This document shows, in pieces, positions 7,238 through 16,453 of a stretch of DNA of 54,949 bases. The notes under the pieces were generated by a model. The model ran no database searches. It was not told the DNA's origin and saw only the letters and a program-made list of their open reading frames with translations. Both the position numbers and the translations under genes were made by a program. The DNA is from Candidatus Binatia bacterium (GTDB taxonomy: Bacteria > Desulfobacterota > Binatia > UBA12015): assembly GCA_019749875.1 (NCBI GenBank), contig JAIEPK010000625.1, forward strand, positions 1-54,949, written 5' to 3'. Every line of letters begins with the position of its first letter. The stretch's first letter is position 1.

Positions 7238-10200
7238 TCGTGGCTCCCCGCCGGCTTCGTGCCCGGCGTCGTGGTCGTGGGCGTCGCGCCGCCGTCCTTG
7301 CCGTGCGCCTCGTCGCCGCCGGCGAGGCTCTCGACGACGTAGAACGAGAGCGGGACGACGAAGATCGCGATCAGCGACGCGGCGATCATGCCGCTCATGA
7401 CCGCGGTGCCCATGATCCGCCGCGACACCGCGCCGGCGCCCTGCGCGGTCACCAGCGGCACCACGCCGAGGATGAACGCGAACGCGGTCATGAGGATCGG
7501 GCGCAGGCGGAGCTTCGCACCGGCGAGTGCCGCCTCGATCAGCGGCGTGCCCTTGTTGTCGTACTCGTCCTTGCAGAACTCGACGATCAGGATCGCGTTC
7601 TTCGCCGTCAGACCGATCAGCATGACGAGGCCGATCTGCGCGTAGACATTGTTCACCATCTCGCGCACGAAGAGTCCGAGGAAGGCGCCGAACACCGCGA
7701 TCGGGATGCCGAGCAGCACGCTGAACGGCAGCGACCAGCTCTCGTACTGCGCGGCGAGGATCAGGAACACCATCAGCAGCGAGAAGCCGAAGATCACCAT
7801 CGGCGAAACGCCCTGCGCGGCGACCTGCTCCTGGAACGACATGCCCATGTAGTCGTAGCCCATGCCGTCGGGCATGGTTTGCGCGAACACTTCTTCCAGC
7901 GCCTTCATGCCCTGCGACGAGCTGTAGCCGGGCTTGAGCGCCGCCTGGATCTGTGCCGCGCGGTGCTCGTTGAAGCGGATGGTGAACTCCGGGCCGTAGA
8001 ACGGCTTCACGTCGACCACGGCGTCGAGCGGGACCATCTCGCCCTTGTCGTTGCGGACGTAGAACTGGCCCATCTGCTTGACGTCGGTGCGGTAGTCGCC
8101 CTCCGCCTGGACGTAGACCTGCCAGACGCGGCCGAAGCGGTTGAAGTAGTTGATGAAGACACCGCCCATGAACGCCTGCAGCGTCTTGTAGACGTCCGCG
8201 AGCTGCACGCCTTGCTTCAGGACCTTCTCGCGATCGACGTGCGCGAACACCTGCGGCACGGCGGGCACGAAGGTCGTGAAGATCGACGAGAACTCCGGCC
8301 GCTTCATCGCCTCGGCGATGAAGCGCTGCGTGTTCTCGGCGAGGAACTTGACGTCGCCCCCCGAGCGGTCCTCGAGCATGAACGTGACGCCGCCCGACGT
8401 GCCGACGCCGGGGATGGCCGGCGGCGGGAACGCGAACGCGAGCGCCTCGGGAAGCTCGTGCAGCTTCATGTTGAGCTCTCGCATGATCACGTCGGCGGTG
8501 CGGCCCGACGGATCGCGCTCCTTCCACGGCTTCAGCGTGACGAAGTAGAAGCCGGCGTAGGTCATGTTGGTGCCGCTCAGAAGGGAGAAGCCGACCACCG
8601 TGTTGAACGTCTGCACGCCGTCGGTCTTCTCGAGGATGCCCTCGATCTGCTTGCAGACCTCGTTGGTGCGCTGCAGCGACGCGGCCGGGGGCAGCTGGAC
8701 GTTCATGTAGAAGTAGCCCTGGTCCTCGTCGGGGACGAAGCCGGTGGGCAGACGCGAGCCGAGATAGACGGCGACGACGGCCAGCGCGGCGAGCAGGCCG
8801 AGGCCCAGCACCGGGTGCTTGATGAGGTGGTGGCACCAGTTCACGTAGCCGTCGGTCGCCTTGCCGAACCACTTGTTGAACCAGCGGAAGAACGCGCCCA
8901 GCGGACCGCGGGCCTCCTTCTTCCGCTTGAGGATCAGCGCCGACAGCGCCGGGCTCAGCGTGAGCGCGTTGAACGCCGAGAACACGACGGACACCGCGAT
9001 GGTCACGGCGAACTGCTGGTACAGGCGTCCCGTGATGCCCGGAATGAAGGCCGTCGGCACGAACACGGCGACGAGGATCAGTGCGATCGCGATGACCGGC
9101 GCCGACACCTCGCTCATCGCCTTGAGGGTCGCGTCGACCGGCGAGAGGCCTTCCTCGATGTGGTGCTCGACGGCCTCGACGACGACGATCGCGTCGTCGA
9201 CGACGAGACCGATCGCCAGCACGAGCCCGAACAACGACAACGTGTTGATGGAGAATCCGAGCAGCGGGAACAGCGCGAACGTGCCCACCAGCGACACCGG
9301 CACCGCGAGCAGCGGGATCAGCGTCGCACGGAAGCCCTGCAGGAAGACGAACACGACGATGATGACGAGGATCAGCGCCTCGAAGAGCGTCTTGACGATT
9401 TCGTCGATGCCCTCGGTGACGGCCTCGGTGGTGTCGAGCGAGACCACGTAGTCGAGGTCGTTCGGGAAGTTCTTCTTCGCCTTCTCCATGAGCGCGCGCG
9501 CCGCGTGCATGGTGTCGATCGCGTTGGTGCCGGCGAGCTGGTAGATCGCGACGATCGCGGCGGGCTTGCCGTTCAGGCGGCCCATCATGTTGTAGACCTG
9601 CGCGCCCAGCTCGACGCGCGCGACGTCGCGCACGCGGATCATCGAGCCGTCCGGGTTCGCGCGGATGATGACGTTCTCGAACTCCTCCGCGGACTGGAGT
9701 CGGCCCTGCGCGCGGACGGTCCAGGTGAACTCCTGCCCCGGCGGCACGGGCTCGCCGCCGACCTGGCCGGCGGGATTGACCGTGTTCTGCTGCTTGATGG
9801 CCTCGAGGATCTCGGTGACGGTGACGCCGAGCTTCGCGAGCGTGTCGGGGCTCACCCACATGCGCATCGCGTACTGGCCGGCGCCGAAGATCTGCACCTG
9901 GCCGACGCCCGGGACGCGCGTCATCGGGTCGTTGATGTTGATGTAGGCGTAGTTGGTGAGGAAGAGGGCGTCGTAGGTGCCGTTCGGCGAGTAGAGCGAG
10001 AACAGCGCGAGCGGTGCGGTCGTCGACTGCTTGATGGTGACGCCGTACTGCTGAACGTCGAACGGCAGCTGCGACTGCGCCTGGCCGTAGCGCATCTGGG
10101 CCAGGATCTGGTCGGTGTTGATGTTGGTCCCGACCTCGAAGTCGACGCGCAACGTCATGGTGCCGTTGTTCGCGTTGATCGAGTACATGTAGATCGAGTC

Positions 10201-10419
10201 GGTGACGCCGCTCATCTGCTGCTCGATCGGCGTCGCGACCGACTGCTCGATGGTGAGCGCGTCGGCTCCCGTGTAGGTCGCGGACAGCTGCACTTCCGGC
10301 GGCGCGATGTCGGGGAACTGCGCGATCGGCAGCTGCACCATCGCGACCGCACCGACGATGGTCATCACGATCGCGATGACCATGGCCACGATGGGCCGGC
10401 GGACGAAGAATGCTGCCAT
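7234..10419 (-). CDS. RND multidrug efflux permease, HAE1/AcrB family
   Basis: Inner-membrane proton-driven efflux pump of 1061 aa, the expected size for AcrB/MexB. The N terminus MAAFFVRRPIVAMVIAIVMT is the classic first transmembrane helix, the proton-relay Asp pair lies in IGLVVDDAIVVVE (TM4), and the TM10 Lys lies in MLIGLTAKNAILIVEF. The two large periplasmic loops are present. The C-terminal tail is unusually Thr/Pro/Gly-rich. It sits between adaptor (2-base gap upstream) and channel (4-base overlap downstream) as a complete adaptor-pump-channel operon. Substrates are probably hydrophobic or amphipathic compounds; the exact range cannot be read. Confidence 0.95.
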   Translation of the reverse strand: MAAFFVRRPIVAMVIAIVMTIVGAVAMVQLPIAQFPDIAPPEVQLSATYTGADALTIEQSVATPIEQQMSGVTDSIYMYSINANNGTMTLRVDFEVGTNINTDQILAQMRYGQAQSQLPFDVQQYGVTIKQSTTAPLALFSLYSPNGTYDALFLTNYAYININDPMTRVPGVGQVQIFGAGQYAMRMWVSPDTLAKLGVTVTEILEAIKQQNTVNPAGQVGGEPVPPGQEFTWTVRAQGRLQSAEEFENVIIRANPDGSMIRVRDVARVELGAQVYNMMGRLNGKPAAIVAIYQLAGTNAIDTMHAARALMEKAKKNFPNDLDYVVSLDTTEAVTEGIDEIVKTLFEALILVIIVVFVFLQGFRATLIPLLAVPVSLVGTFALFPLLGFSINTLSLFGLVLAIGLVVDDAIVVVEAVEHHIEEGLSPVDATLKAMSEVSAPVIAIALILVAVFVPTAFIPGITGRLYQQFAVTIAVSVVFSAFNALTLSPALSALILKRKKEARGPLGAFFRWFNKWFGKATDGYVNWCHHLIKHPVLGLGLLAALAVVAVYLGSRLPTGFVPDEDQGYFYMNVQLPPAASLQRTNEVCKQIEGILEKTDGVQTFNTVVGFSLLSGTNMTYAGFYFVTLKPWKERDPSGRTADVIMRELNMKLHELPEALAFAFPPPAIPGVGTSGGVTFMLEDRSGGDVKFLAENTQRFIAEAMKRPEFSSIFTTFVPAVPQVFAHVDREKVLKQGVQLADVYKTLQAFMGGVFINYFNRFGRVWQVYVQAEGDYRTDVKQMGQFYVRNDKGEMVPLDAVVDVKPFYGPEFTIRFNEHRAAQIQAALKPGYSSSQGMKALEEVFAQTMPDGMGYDYMGMSFQEQVAAQGVSPMVIFGFSLLMVFLILAAQYESWSLPFSVLLGIPIAVFGAFLGLFVREMVNNVYAQIGLVMLIGLTAKNAILIVEFCKDEYDNKGTPLIEAALAGAKLRLRPILMTAFAFILGVVPLVTAQGAGAVSRRIMGTAVMSGMIAASLIAIFVVPLSFYVVESLAGGDEAHGKDGGATPTTTTPGTKPAGSHE

Positions 10420-10421
10420 CG

Positions 10422-11657
10422 TCAGCTCGGCTTCGCGGACTTCGCGGCGGCGCCGGCCGCAGGAGCCGCGGGCTTCGCGGCGGGCTCGACGCCCGGTGCA
10501 TCGCTCGGCGGAGCGGGCTTCGCGACGACCTTGGCGCCGCTGCGGATCTTCTGCAGCCCCTCGACGACGATCTTCTCGCCGGGGCTGAGTCCGTTGGTGA
10601 TCACCCAGTCGCTCCCGCTGCGCGGGCCGGGGGTGACGTCACGCACGGAGACGGTGTCGTCCGCGCCGAGCACGTACACCTGGTAGGTCCCCTGCAGATC
10701 GAGCACGGCACGCTGCGGGATCAGCAGCGCACCATCGGCGACCTCCGTCGCGGCGCGGACCTTCGCGTAGCCGCCGGGCCGCAGGACGTTGTCCGGATTC
10801 GGGAACAGCGCCTGCACGAGCAGCGTGCCGGTGCGCTGATCGACCTGCCGGTTCACCGCGAAGAAGCGGCCCTGGTGTTCGTAGGTCTTGCCGTCGGCGA
10901 GGATCACCTCGAGCTTCGGTGCGTCGGGATCTTCCTTGCCGGTCTCGGAGACCTTGTTGATCGCCTGCGCGAAGCGAAGGTACTCCTGCTCGCTGATCGG
11001 GAACTCGACCTTGATCGGGTCCACGGTGGACACGGTCGTGAGCACCGTGGTCGGACCCACCAGATCACCGATCTGCGCCTGGTTGATGCCGGCGATGCCC
11101 TTGATCGGCGAGTTGACCTTGGTCCAGTCGAGGTTGAGGCGCGCCTGCTCGACGTTCGCCTGCGCCTGGAAGACCGCGGCCTTGTTGGCCTCGTTCTGCT
11201 GGATCGCGTTGTCGAGCTCTTCCTGGCTGACCGCGCCTTCCTTGGCGAGCGGGCGATAGCGATTGACATCGAGCTGGGTCTTGACCTGCAGCGCCTTGGC
11301 GCTCTCGAGCTGGCCGATCGCCTGGTCGAGTGCCGCCTTGAACTGGCGCGGGTCGATCTGGAACAGAAGCTCGCCCGCGGCGACGACCTTGCCGTTCGGG
11401 TAGTTCTGGGTCAGCAGGTAGCCCTGAACCTTGGGCCGGATCTCGGCATTGACGTAGCCCTCGATCGTCCCGACCCAATCCGAGTAGACCGGCACGTTGC
11501 GCTGCACCACCGGTGCGACGAGCACCTCGGGGGGCGGCATCTGCGGCGCTTCCTTCTTCGCGCACCCGGCAGCAGCGACGACGGCGAGAACCGTCAGGGC
11601 CAGAAACGGCGCACGCACGGAGCGCGTGCACGGCCTCCGTCGGTCAGTCCTCGTCAT
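10422..11657 (-). CDS. periplasmic adaptor (membrane fusion protein) of RND pump
   Basis: AcrA/MexA-type adaptor (411 aa) that links the pump to the outer-membrane channel. Signal peptide with lipobox VAAAGC makes it a lipoprotein. The lipoyl/barrel-sandwich halves (VNAEIRPKVQGYL and NSPIKGIAGINQAQ) flank an alpha-helical hairpin, and the beta-barrel region includes VDPIKVEFPISEQEY. The C terminus has a Pro/Ala-rich tail. The ATG at 11657 gives a normal signal peptide; the track start at 11723 would add 22 non-conserved residues. It is first in the operon; the promoter should lie in the 220 bases upstream (11658-11877), where I find no clear -35/-10 pair and no regulator gene. Confidence 0.94.
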   Translation of the reverse strand: MTRTDRRRPCTRSVRAPFLALTVLAVVAAAGCAKKEAPQMPPPEVLVAPVVQRNVPVYSDWVGTIEGYVNAEIRPKVQGYLLTQNYPNGKVVAAGELLFQIDPRQFKAALDQAIGQLESAKALQVKTQLDVNRYRPLAKEGAVSQEELDNAIQQNEANKAAVFQAQANVEQARLNLDWTKVNSPIKGIAGINQAQIGDLVGPTTVLTTVSTVDPIKVEFPISEQEYLRFAQAINKVSETGKEDPDAPKLEVILADGKTYEHQGRFFAVNRQVDQRTGTLLVQALFPNPDNVLRPGGYAKVRAATEVADGALLIPQRAVLDLQGTYQVYVLGADDTVSVRDVTPGPRSGSDWVITNGLSPGEKIVVEGLQKIRSGAKVVAKPAPPSDAPGVEPAAKPAAPAAGAAAKSAKPS

Positions 11658-11877
11658 GAAACCACCCCATGTTCCACCATCCCCGCGGGTCGCTCGCGAC
11701 CGGGGCGGGTGCCGCCGGGCCACGTCGGCGGCTTGTTTTGGCGCGAAAATCGCGTACCCGCAAGGTTCGCCGCCGCCGGGGCGTCACGAAATGGCCATCG
11801 CGGCGTCGGTCGCGCCGCGTGCCTCGGGGCATTGGCGCCGCGGCCGTGCCGTATCGTCGTTCACCGGAGCCGCTTCG

Positions 11878-12783
11878 CTACTTCGACGCGAGGAGCATGC
11901 GGCGCGCCTCGGCGAGCTCCTTCTGCCGCGACTTCTCGACCTTCGGATAGTGCAGATCGAGCTTGGCGAGCGTGTCGATCACGGCCGCCGCGACGACCAC
12001 GCGGGTGAACCACTTGTTGTCCGCCGGAACGACGTACCAGGGCGCATCCTTGGTCGCGGTGTTCCGGATCGCGTCCTCGTAGGCGTCCATGTAGGCGTCC
12101 CAGTGCTGCCGCTCGGCGGCGTCGTTGACCGAGAACTTCCAGTTCTTCTCGGGGTCGTCGAGGCGCTCGAGAAAGCGCTTCTTCTGCTCGTCCTTCGAGA
12201 CGTTGAGAAAGAACTTGCAGACCACGATGCCGTTGCGCGCGAGGTACTCCTCGAAGCTGCGGATGTCGGCCATGCGGTCCTTCCAGATCGACTTGCCGAC
12301 GACCTGCGGCGGCAGCTTCTGGCGCGCGAGCATCTCCTCGTGCACGCGCACGACCAGCACCTCCTCGTAGTAGCTGCGGTTGAAGATGCCGATGCGGCCG
12401 CGCTCGGGGAGCGCCTTCATGCAGCGCCACAGGTAGTCGTGGTCGAGATCTTCGCTGGTCGGCGCCTTGAACGAGTAGACCTGGCAGCCCTGCGGATTGA
12501 CGCCCGACATGACGTGCTTGATCGCGCCGTCCTTGCCCGCCGCGTCCATCGCCTGGAAGACCAGCAGCACCGCCCAGCGGTCCTGCGCGTAGAGCATGTC
12601 CTGCATCTCGGTCAGCGCCTCGATGCCGACCTGCAGGGCCTCCTTCGCGCGCGGCTTGTCCTCCGAGGTGAACTGCAGGGTGTCCTTGGGGTCGGCCTTC
12701 GCGAGCTTGAACTTCCGACCGTCGGTGACGCGGAACGGCTTCGCCAGGTCGCCGGCGATCTGCAGGATGTCGTCGAGCTTCAT
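11878..12783 (-). CDS. polyphosphate kinase 2 (PPK2), probably class III
   Basis: PPK2 family enzyme (301 aa) that transfers phosphate between polyphosphate and nucleotides. The Walker A variant is AMDAAGKDG, followed by HVMSGVNPQG and SFKAPTSEDLDHDYLW, a run I associate with class III enzymes that phosphorylate both AMP and ADP; the Walker B region is GIFNRSYYEEV. The length fits a single-domain PPK2. The ATG at 12783 is preceded by GGAGG with 8-base spacing; the GTG three codons earlier is too close to the SD. It lies 23 bases downstream of the uncharacterised 479-aa gene on the same strand, probably one operon. Confidence 0.92.
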   Translation of the reverse strand: MKLDDILQIAGDLAKPFRVTDGRKFKLAKADPKDTLQFTSEDKPRAKEALQVGIEALTEMQDMLYAQDRWAVLLVFQAMDAAGKDGAIKHVMSGVNPQGCQVYSFKAPTSEDLDHDYLWRCMKALPERGRIGIFNRSYYEEVLVVRVHEEMLARQKLPPQVVGKSIWKDRMADIRSFEEYLARNGIVVCKFFLNVSKDEQKKRFLERLDDPEKNWKFSVNDAAERQHWDAYMDAYEDAIRNTATKDAPWYVVPADNKWFTRVVVAAAVIDTLAKLDLHYPKVEKSRQKELAEARRMLLASK

Positions 12784-12806
12784 GCGGGGCACCTCCGGTG
12801 CGGGGA

Positions 12807-14246
12807 TCAGAGCCAGCGCGCGACGTGGCGCGCCCGGCGGATCACGGCGAAGCGCACGACGACGCTCTCGCGCTGGTCGGTGAGACCGAGGCTCACGAGG
12901 TCGTTCAGGCCACCGTAGCGGACGTCCCCGCCCGCGAGTGCGCGCAACGTACCGTCACGCAGCACCTGGTACCCGTCGAAGTGCGTCCACTGCTGGCGCT
13001 CACCCCAGCCGTGCTCGCGGCCGTAGCGGGCGTAGAGATCCTGCGGGATGCAGACCAGGCGGAACTCGCGCGGGTCGAGCCCCAGGTCGCGCTCGACGAT
13101 GGCGTTGCCGTGCGCCAGCAGCGCGTCGTCCACCTGCAGGCGCGCGAGGCCGCGCCGTGCCGGAAGTCCGAGCGCGTGCAGCAGCCCGCCGCTCGGCGGC
13201 TCGGCGCTCTCGGCGAAGTCTTCGAGCAGCACCGTCTCCGCGGAGAAGCGCGGGAAGAAGCGCGCGCCGCCCGAGTTGACGAACGGGTTGGTGAGGAACT
13301 GTGCCACGAGGACCTTGATGTTCTGCGCGACGTCCGCCGGCAGACCGAGCTCGTCGACGGCGGCGTTCGCGCGCAGCGTGCCCTCGTTCTGTGTGTGCTC
13401 GGCGATGTCGGGCTGCCAGATGCGCGCCGCCACGAAGTCGAACAGCGATGCCGCCTCCGCCGCGGGCTCTGTACGGGCGACGGCGAGACCCATCGCGGCG
13501 CCGCGCTTCACCGCATCCGTGGGCAGATCGGCAGCGAGGTCGACAGGGCACCGGTACGCGGCCGCGCCGACGGTGCTCTTCGTCTCGAGCCTTTCCGCCG
13601 CGGCGGGTGGCGCGGCCTTGGCGAGCTCCAGGATCTCCTGCGCGTACTGCCGGAGCTGCGCGATGTCGCCGCGCTGCGCCGCCTGCGCGGCGAGCTGCTC
13701 GACCTCGGCGACGCCGCGCTTCTTCTCGGGCTTGCCGGTCTCGCCCTTGCGCGACTCGATGGCGAGGCCGGCGAAGTACGTCCGGCGCGCGTCGTAGAAC
13801 GCGGCCAGCGGGGCATCGGCGGCCGAGAGCGCCTTCAGGTTCGCGACGACCTCGGCGCGCAGGTCGGCACGATCGCGGCCGGCGCCCGGCAGAAAATCGA
13901 AGCCCGGTGAGAAGGGGTCGATCGATACGCCCACCGGGTCGTAGACCAGCCCGCCGAGATCGCGCAGCGGCGCACCTTCCTGCGCCTCTTGCCGGAGACG
14001 CTCCACCTGCGCCGCGAGCTGGTCCACCTGCGTCCACTCCTGCAGCATGGTGGCCGTCCGGCATTGCTTGACGGCGCGGTCGATCTCGTGCTGGATGCCG
14101 CGCAGCGCGTGGTACCGGCTGCGCGGCAGAACGTCCGCGAGCACGTCGCGCGCGCGCGACAGGTACACGTCGGCATAGACGGTGTCGTTCTCCGCGGCGG
14201 CGGCGAGGCGCCGTGCGGCTTCGGTCGGACCGGCTGGATCGGCCAT
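12807..14246 (-). CDS. uncharacterised 479-aa cytosolic protein upstream of PPK2
   Basis: I do not recognise this family. There is no signal peptide or membrane helix. The N-terminal third is helical and charged, with possible coiled coil (VDQLAAQVERLRQEAQ). A middle part contains PVGVSIDPFSPGFDFLPG and a helix rich in Ala/Glu (GVAEVEQLAAQAAQRG). The C-terminal third (about 290-479) looks like a compact domain with Trp/Tyr-rich segments (GWGERQQWTHFDGYQV, GGDVRYGGLNDLVSLG). The ATG at 14246 has AGGGAG upstream; the track start at 14312 adds a Pro/Ala-rich stretch. The short gap to PPK2 suggests shared expression in phosphate or stress physiology, which is inference only. Confidence 0.8.
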   Translation of the reverse strand: MADPAGPTEAARRLAAAAENDTVYADVYLSRARDVLADVLPRSRYHALRGIQHEIDRAVKQCRTATMLQEWTQVDQLAAQVERLRQEAQEGAPLRDLGGLVYDPVGVSIDPFSPGFDFLPGAGRDRADLRAEVVANLKALSAADAPLAAFYDARRTYFAGLAIESRKGETGKPEKKRGVAEVEQLAAQAAQRGDIAQLRQYAQEILELAKAAPPAAAERLETKSTVGAAAYRCPVDLAADLPTDAVKRGAAMGLAVARTEPAAEAASLFDFVAARIWQPDIAEHTQNEGTLRANAAVDELGLPADVAQNIKVLVAQFLTNPFVNSGGARFFPRFSAETVLLEDFAESAEPPSGGLLHALGLPARRGLARLQVDDALLAHGNAIVERDLGLDPREFRLVCIPQDLYARYGREHGWGERQQWTHFDGYQVLRDGTLRALAGGDVRYGGLNDLVSLGLTDQRESVVVRFAVIRRARHVARWL

Positions 14247-14314
14247 GATGATCTCCCTCTGCCTCTCGTTCACGTGCGGCCGCGCGGGCGCTGCGCCCTC
14301 CGCGGCGGACACGT

Positions 14315-14340
14315 TTGACTCGACGAACGAATGCGATAGG
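14315..14340 (+). promoter_or_regulatory. possible promoter for the small Cys-rich secreted gene
   Basis: TTGACT (14315-14320) is a good -35 match; GATAGG (14335-14340) lies 14 bases on, shorter than ideal. A similar TTGACC ... GATAGG pair with 16-base spacing precedes the large secreted Cys-rich gene at 38106. Weak evidence. Confidence 0.25.
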
Positions 14341-14374
14341 CGGGCTGCTCGGCCTCACACGAAGGAGGGACGAC

Positions 14375-14713
14375 ATGAGGTTGAAGCCCCTGTTGCTCGG
14401 AATGTCGGCCGGCGCGCTGCTGCTCGGCTCCACCGTGCCTGCGCGTGCGCAGGGCGGCTGCCAGTCGGAGGTCGAGCGCTTCTGCTCCGGCGAGAAGCAG
14501 GTCCTCGCCTGCCTGAAGAAGAACCGGACGGATCTGTCGCCGGGCTGCGCCACGTACGTCGCGCTGTTCGATCAGATCCCGTCCTGCCTGCAGGAAGCAC
14601 GGCAGCTGTGCCCGACCGACGTGCCGTCCGTGCAGAGCGTCACCGGCTGCCTCCGCGGCCACGCGGACAAGCTGTCCGCGGAGTGCAAGGCGGAGATCGA
14701 CAAGATCCGCTGA
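14375..14713 (+). CDS. small secreted Cys-rich repeat protein
   Basis: A 112-aa exported protein with signal peptide MRLKPLLLGMSAGALLLGST (cleavage probably after ARAQ). The mature part has nine Cys in two similar units (CQSEVERFC, LACLKKN, SPGCATYV / SCLQEARQLCP, TGCLRGH, SAECKAEI), the spacing of the Cys-rich GLG1/FGFR repeat family (PF00839), which occurs in short form in many proteobacteria. Function is unknown; periplasmic disulphide-bonded binding or structural role is likely. The ATG at 14375 has AGGAGGGA 7 bases upstream. It is divergent from the 479-aa gene and convergent with the LOG gene. Confidence 0.8.
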   Translation: MRLKPLLLGMSAGALLLGSTVPARAQGGCQSEVERFCSGEKQVLACLKKNRTDLSPGCATYVALFDQIPSCLQEARQLCPTDVPSVQSVTGCLRGHADKLSAECKAEIDKIR

Positions 14714-14740
14714 GCGCCCCTGGGCCGCGGCCGGGGCGCT
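14713..14740. terminator. bidirectional hairpin between convergent genes
   Basis: An outer stem AGCGCCCC/GGGGCGCT encloses an inner palindrome GGCCGCGGCC, starting at the last base of the Cys-rich gene stop and ending at the first base of the LOG stop on the other strand. Symmetric placement between convergent stops supports a shared terminator, without a T-tract. Confidence 0.55.
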
Positions 14741-15476
14741 CATGGGGGTGCTCCGGCCGCGAGCCACTGCGCGCGGCTCGAGCGGATCAGCGCGACCGTC
14801 TCGTCGACCGTGCGCACGCAGCGCGGGATCGCGAAATCTGGTGCGTCCGCGAGCCGCGCGTCGTCGCGAAGCATCGCCTCGCGCGCCCAGGCGACGAGCC
14901 CCGTCCACATGTCGCCGACGAGAATCAGCGGCACGTTGTAGAGCTTCCGCACCTGCAGCAGCTGCCACGCGAGCGCCAGCTCGAGCAGCGTGCCGATGCC
15001 GCCGGGCACCACGACGAAGGCGTCGGACACGATCATGAAGTGGTGCAGGCGAGAGAAGAACGCGCGGTGCTCGTAGACGGCGCCGACGAACGGATTCACC
15101 TCCTGCTCGAACGGCAGCGCGACCCGGACGCCGACCGAGCGTCCCGCAGTCGCCGGAGCGGCCGCTGCGGCGCCTTCGTTCGCCGCTCGCATGAGCCCGG
15201 GGCCGCCGCCGGTCACGATGTCGCAGCCCATCGCCGTGAGCTCGGCGGCGAGCTGCTTGACGGCCTCATAGGGCAGCGTGCCGGGCGCCAAGCGTGCCGA
15301 GCCGAAGATCGTCACGCGGTAGTTGTCGCGTGTGGTGCGGCGGAGCCGCGTCAGCTGGTTCACCACTTCCCAGAGGCCCTGGATGGCCCCCGTGACGAGG
15401 CGGTGACGGCGTCCTCGTCGGCGAGTCGTACGACGTCGGCCTGGCCGAATGCGGTTCTCCTCTCCTTGGTGGTCAC
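14740..15476 (-). CDS. LOG-family protein (lysine decarboxylase-like fold), apparent -1 base frameshift near N terminus
   Basis: LOG/TIGR00730-type protein that in characterised members removes ribose-5'-phosphate from nucleoside monophosphates such as cytokinin precursors. The body has GGGPGLM and the hallmark PGGIGTLLE, plus the SRLHHFMIVSDAF segment, so catalytic residues look intact. The N terminus is split. The expected start region (GTG at 15476, reading TTKERRTAFG ... DEDAVTAS) is in another frame from AIQGLWEVVNQLTRLR. One extra base in the C5 run at 15387-15391 (G5 on the coding strand) would join them into a 245-aa protein of normal size. Otherwise translation must start at an internal GTG (15366 or 15363, 208 aa). 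Either a sequencing slip or a real mutation. Confidence 0.75.
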
Positions 15477-15869
15477 GCTCGATTTCTCTCTTTCCCGGCT
15501 CACCACCGAGGATGTGCGCCGCTCGGGCCGAGGTTGCAAGCCGCGCGCCGTGCTGCCGCCGGGCTCGGGAAGCAAGCGACGTCCGTCGTCCATGCCAAAT
15601 TGCCTCACGCGTCGTGCGTGCCGTCCGAGGCCACGCGGGCGGCTCGCCAGCATGGGAATGCGGATTCCGACGCCTGACGATTGATGACGGACCGACGGCG
15701 CCGGGGCGCGGCAGTTCCGCCGCTCCGTCCCGCGTCGGGGTGGCGTCCCGTTTGCGACGTGGGCGATGGTGCGTCATGAGCACCGCCGGGGCCGCATCGC
15801 GACGCTCCGGACGGCGGTCCGCCGTAGACGATCGACGTGCCCACGACGGGGCAAGAGAGAGGGAGAACG
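15477..15869. other. 393-base non-coding stretch between divergent genes
   Basis: No convincing gene on either strand. Track ORFs crossing it are arginine/serine-rich shadow frames. It must hold the promoters of the LOG gene (minus) and the SYLF gene (plus), but I see no strong -35/-10 pair. Confidence 0.5.
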
Positions 15870-16412
15870 ATGAACCGGATTCTGGTGTTCCTGGCCGCGG
15901 CGCTGCTCGCGCTTGCAGCCGCGGCGCCGCCAGCGGGTGCCGTCGACGCGAGCCTGTCGCGCGATGCGCGGCGCGCCCTCGACAGCCTCACGGCGACCAA
16001 CTCGGCGGCGCGCGAGCTGCGCCAGAAGGCAAAGGCGGTCCTCGTCTTTCCGAGGATGATCAAGGCCGGTTTTCTGTTCGGGGGACAGATCGGCGACGGC
16101 GTTCTCTTCGAGGGCGGCAAGGCCACGGGCTACTACAACTCCGTTGCCGCTTCGTACGGTCTCCAGGTCGGTGGCCAGACCTTCGGCTACGCGCTGTTCT
16201 TCATGAACAGCGGCGCGCTCGACTACTTGAAGAAGAGCAGCGGCTGGGAGATCGGCAGCGGGCCGAGCGTCGTGGTGTGGGATCAGGGCATGGGCAAGTC
16301 GTTCAGCAGCACGACGCTCACGCAGGACGTCTACGCCTTCATCTTCAACCAGAAGGGCCTGATGGCCGGGGTGGGCATCCAGGGCTCGAAGATCACCCGG
16401 ATCGACGAGTGA
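15870..16412 (+). CDS. secreted SYLF-domain (Ysc84-like) lipid-binding protein
   Basis: A 180-aa exported protein. Signal peptide MNRILVFLAAALLALAAAAP, then a SYLF/Ysc84 domain with the characteristic segments KAVLVFPRMIKAGFLFGGQIGDGVL, GYYNSVAASYGLQVGGQTFGYALFF and GLMAGVGIQGSKI. The eukaryotic domain binds phosphoinositides and actin; bacterial versions are periplasmic or outer-membrane associated and their role is not settled. The ATG at 15870 has AGAGGGAG upstream. It is followed after 41 bases by the Spy-like gene on the same strand, probably one transcript. Confidence 0.88.
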   Translation: MNRILVFLAAALLALAAAAPPAGAVDASLSRDARRALDSLTATNSAARELRQKAKAVLVFPRMIKAGFLFGGQIGDGVLFEGGKATGYYNSVAASYGLQVGGQTFGYALFFMNSGALDYLKKSSGWEIGSGPSVVVWDQGMGKSFSSTTLTQDVYAFIFNQKGLMAGVGIQGSKITRIDE

Positions 16413-16453
16413 CCGCCATGCGTGCACCGAACAGGAAAGAGAGAAGCACCGTC

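Noticed and set aside
5741-10501. 1586-aa minus-strand ORF
   Set aside because: It reads through the RND pump in a wrong frame (Arg/His-rich) before entering the outer-membrane channel; the real channel starts at GTG 7237.
7198-10686. 1162-aa plus-strand ORF opposite the RND pump
   Set aside because: Shadow of the pump codons: Arg/His/Asp/Val-rich composition without any domain; long antisense ORFs are expected in GC-rich genes.
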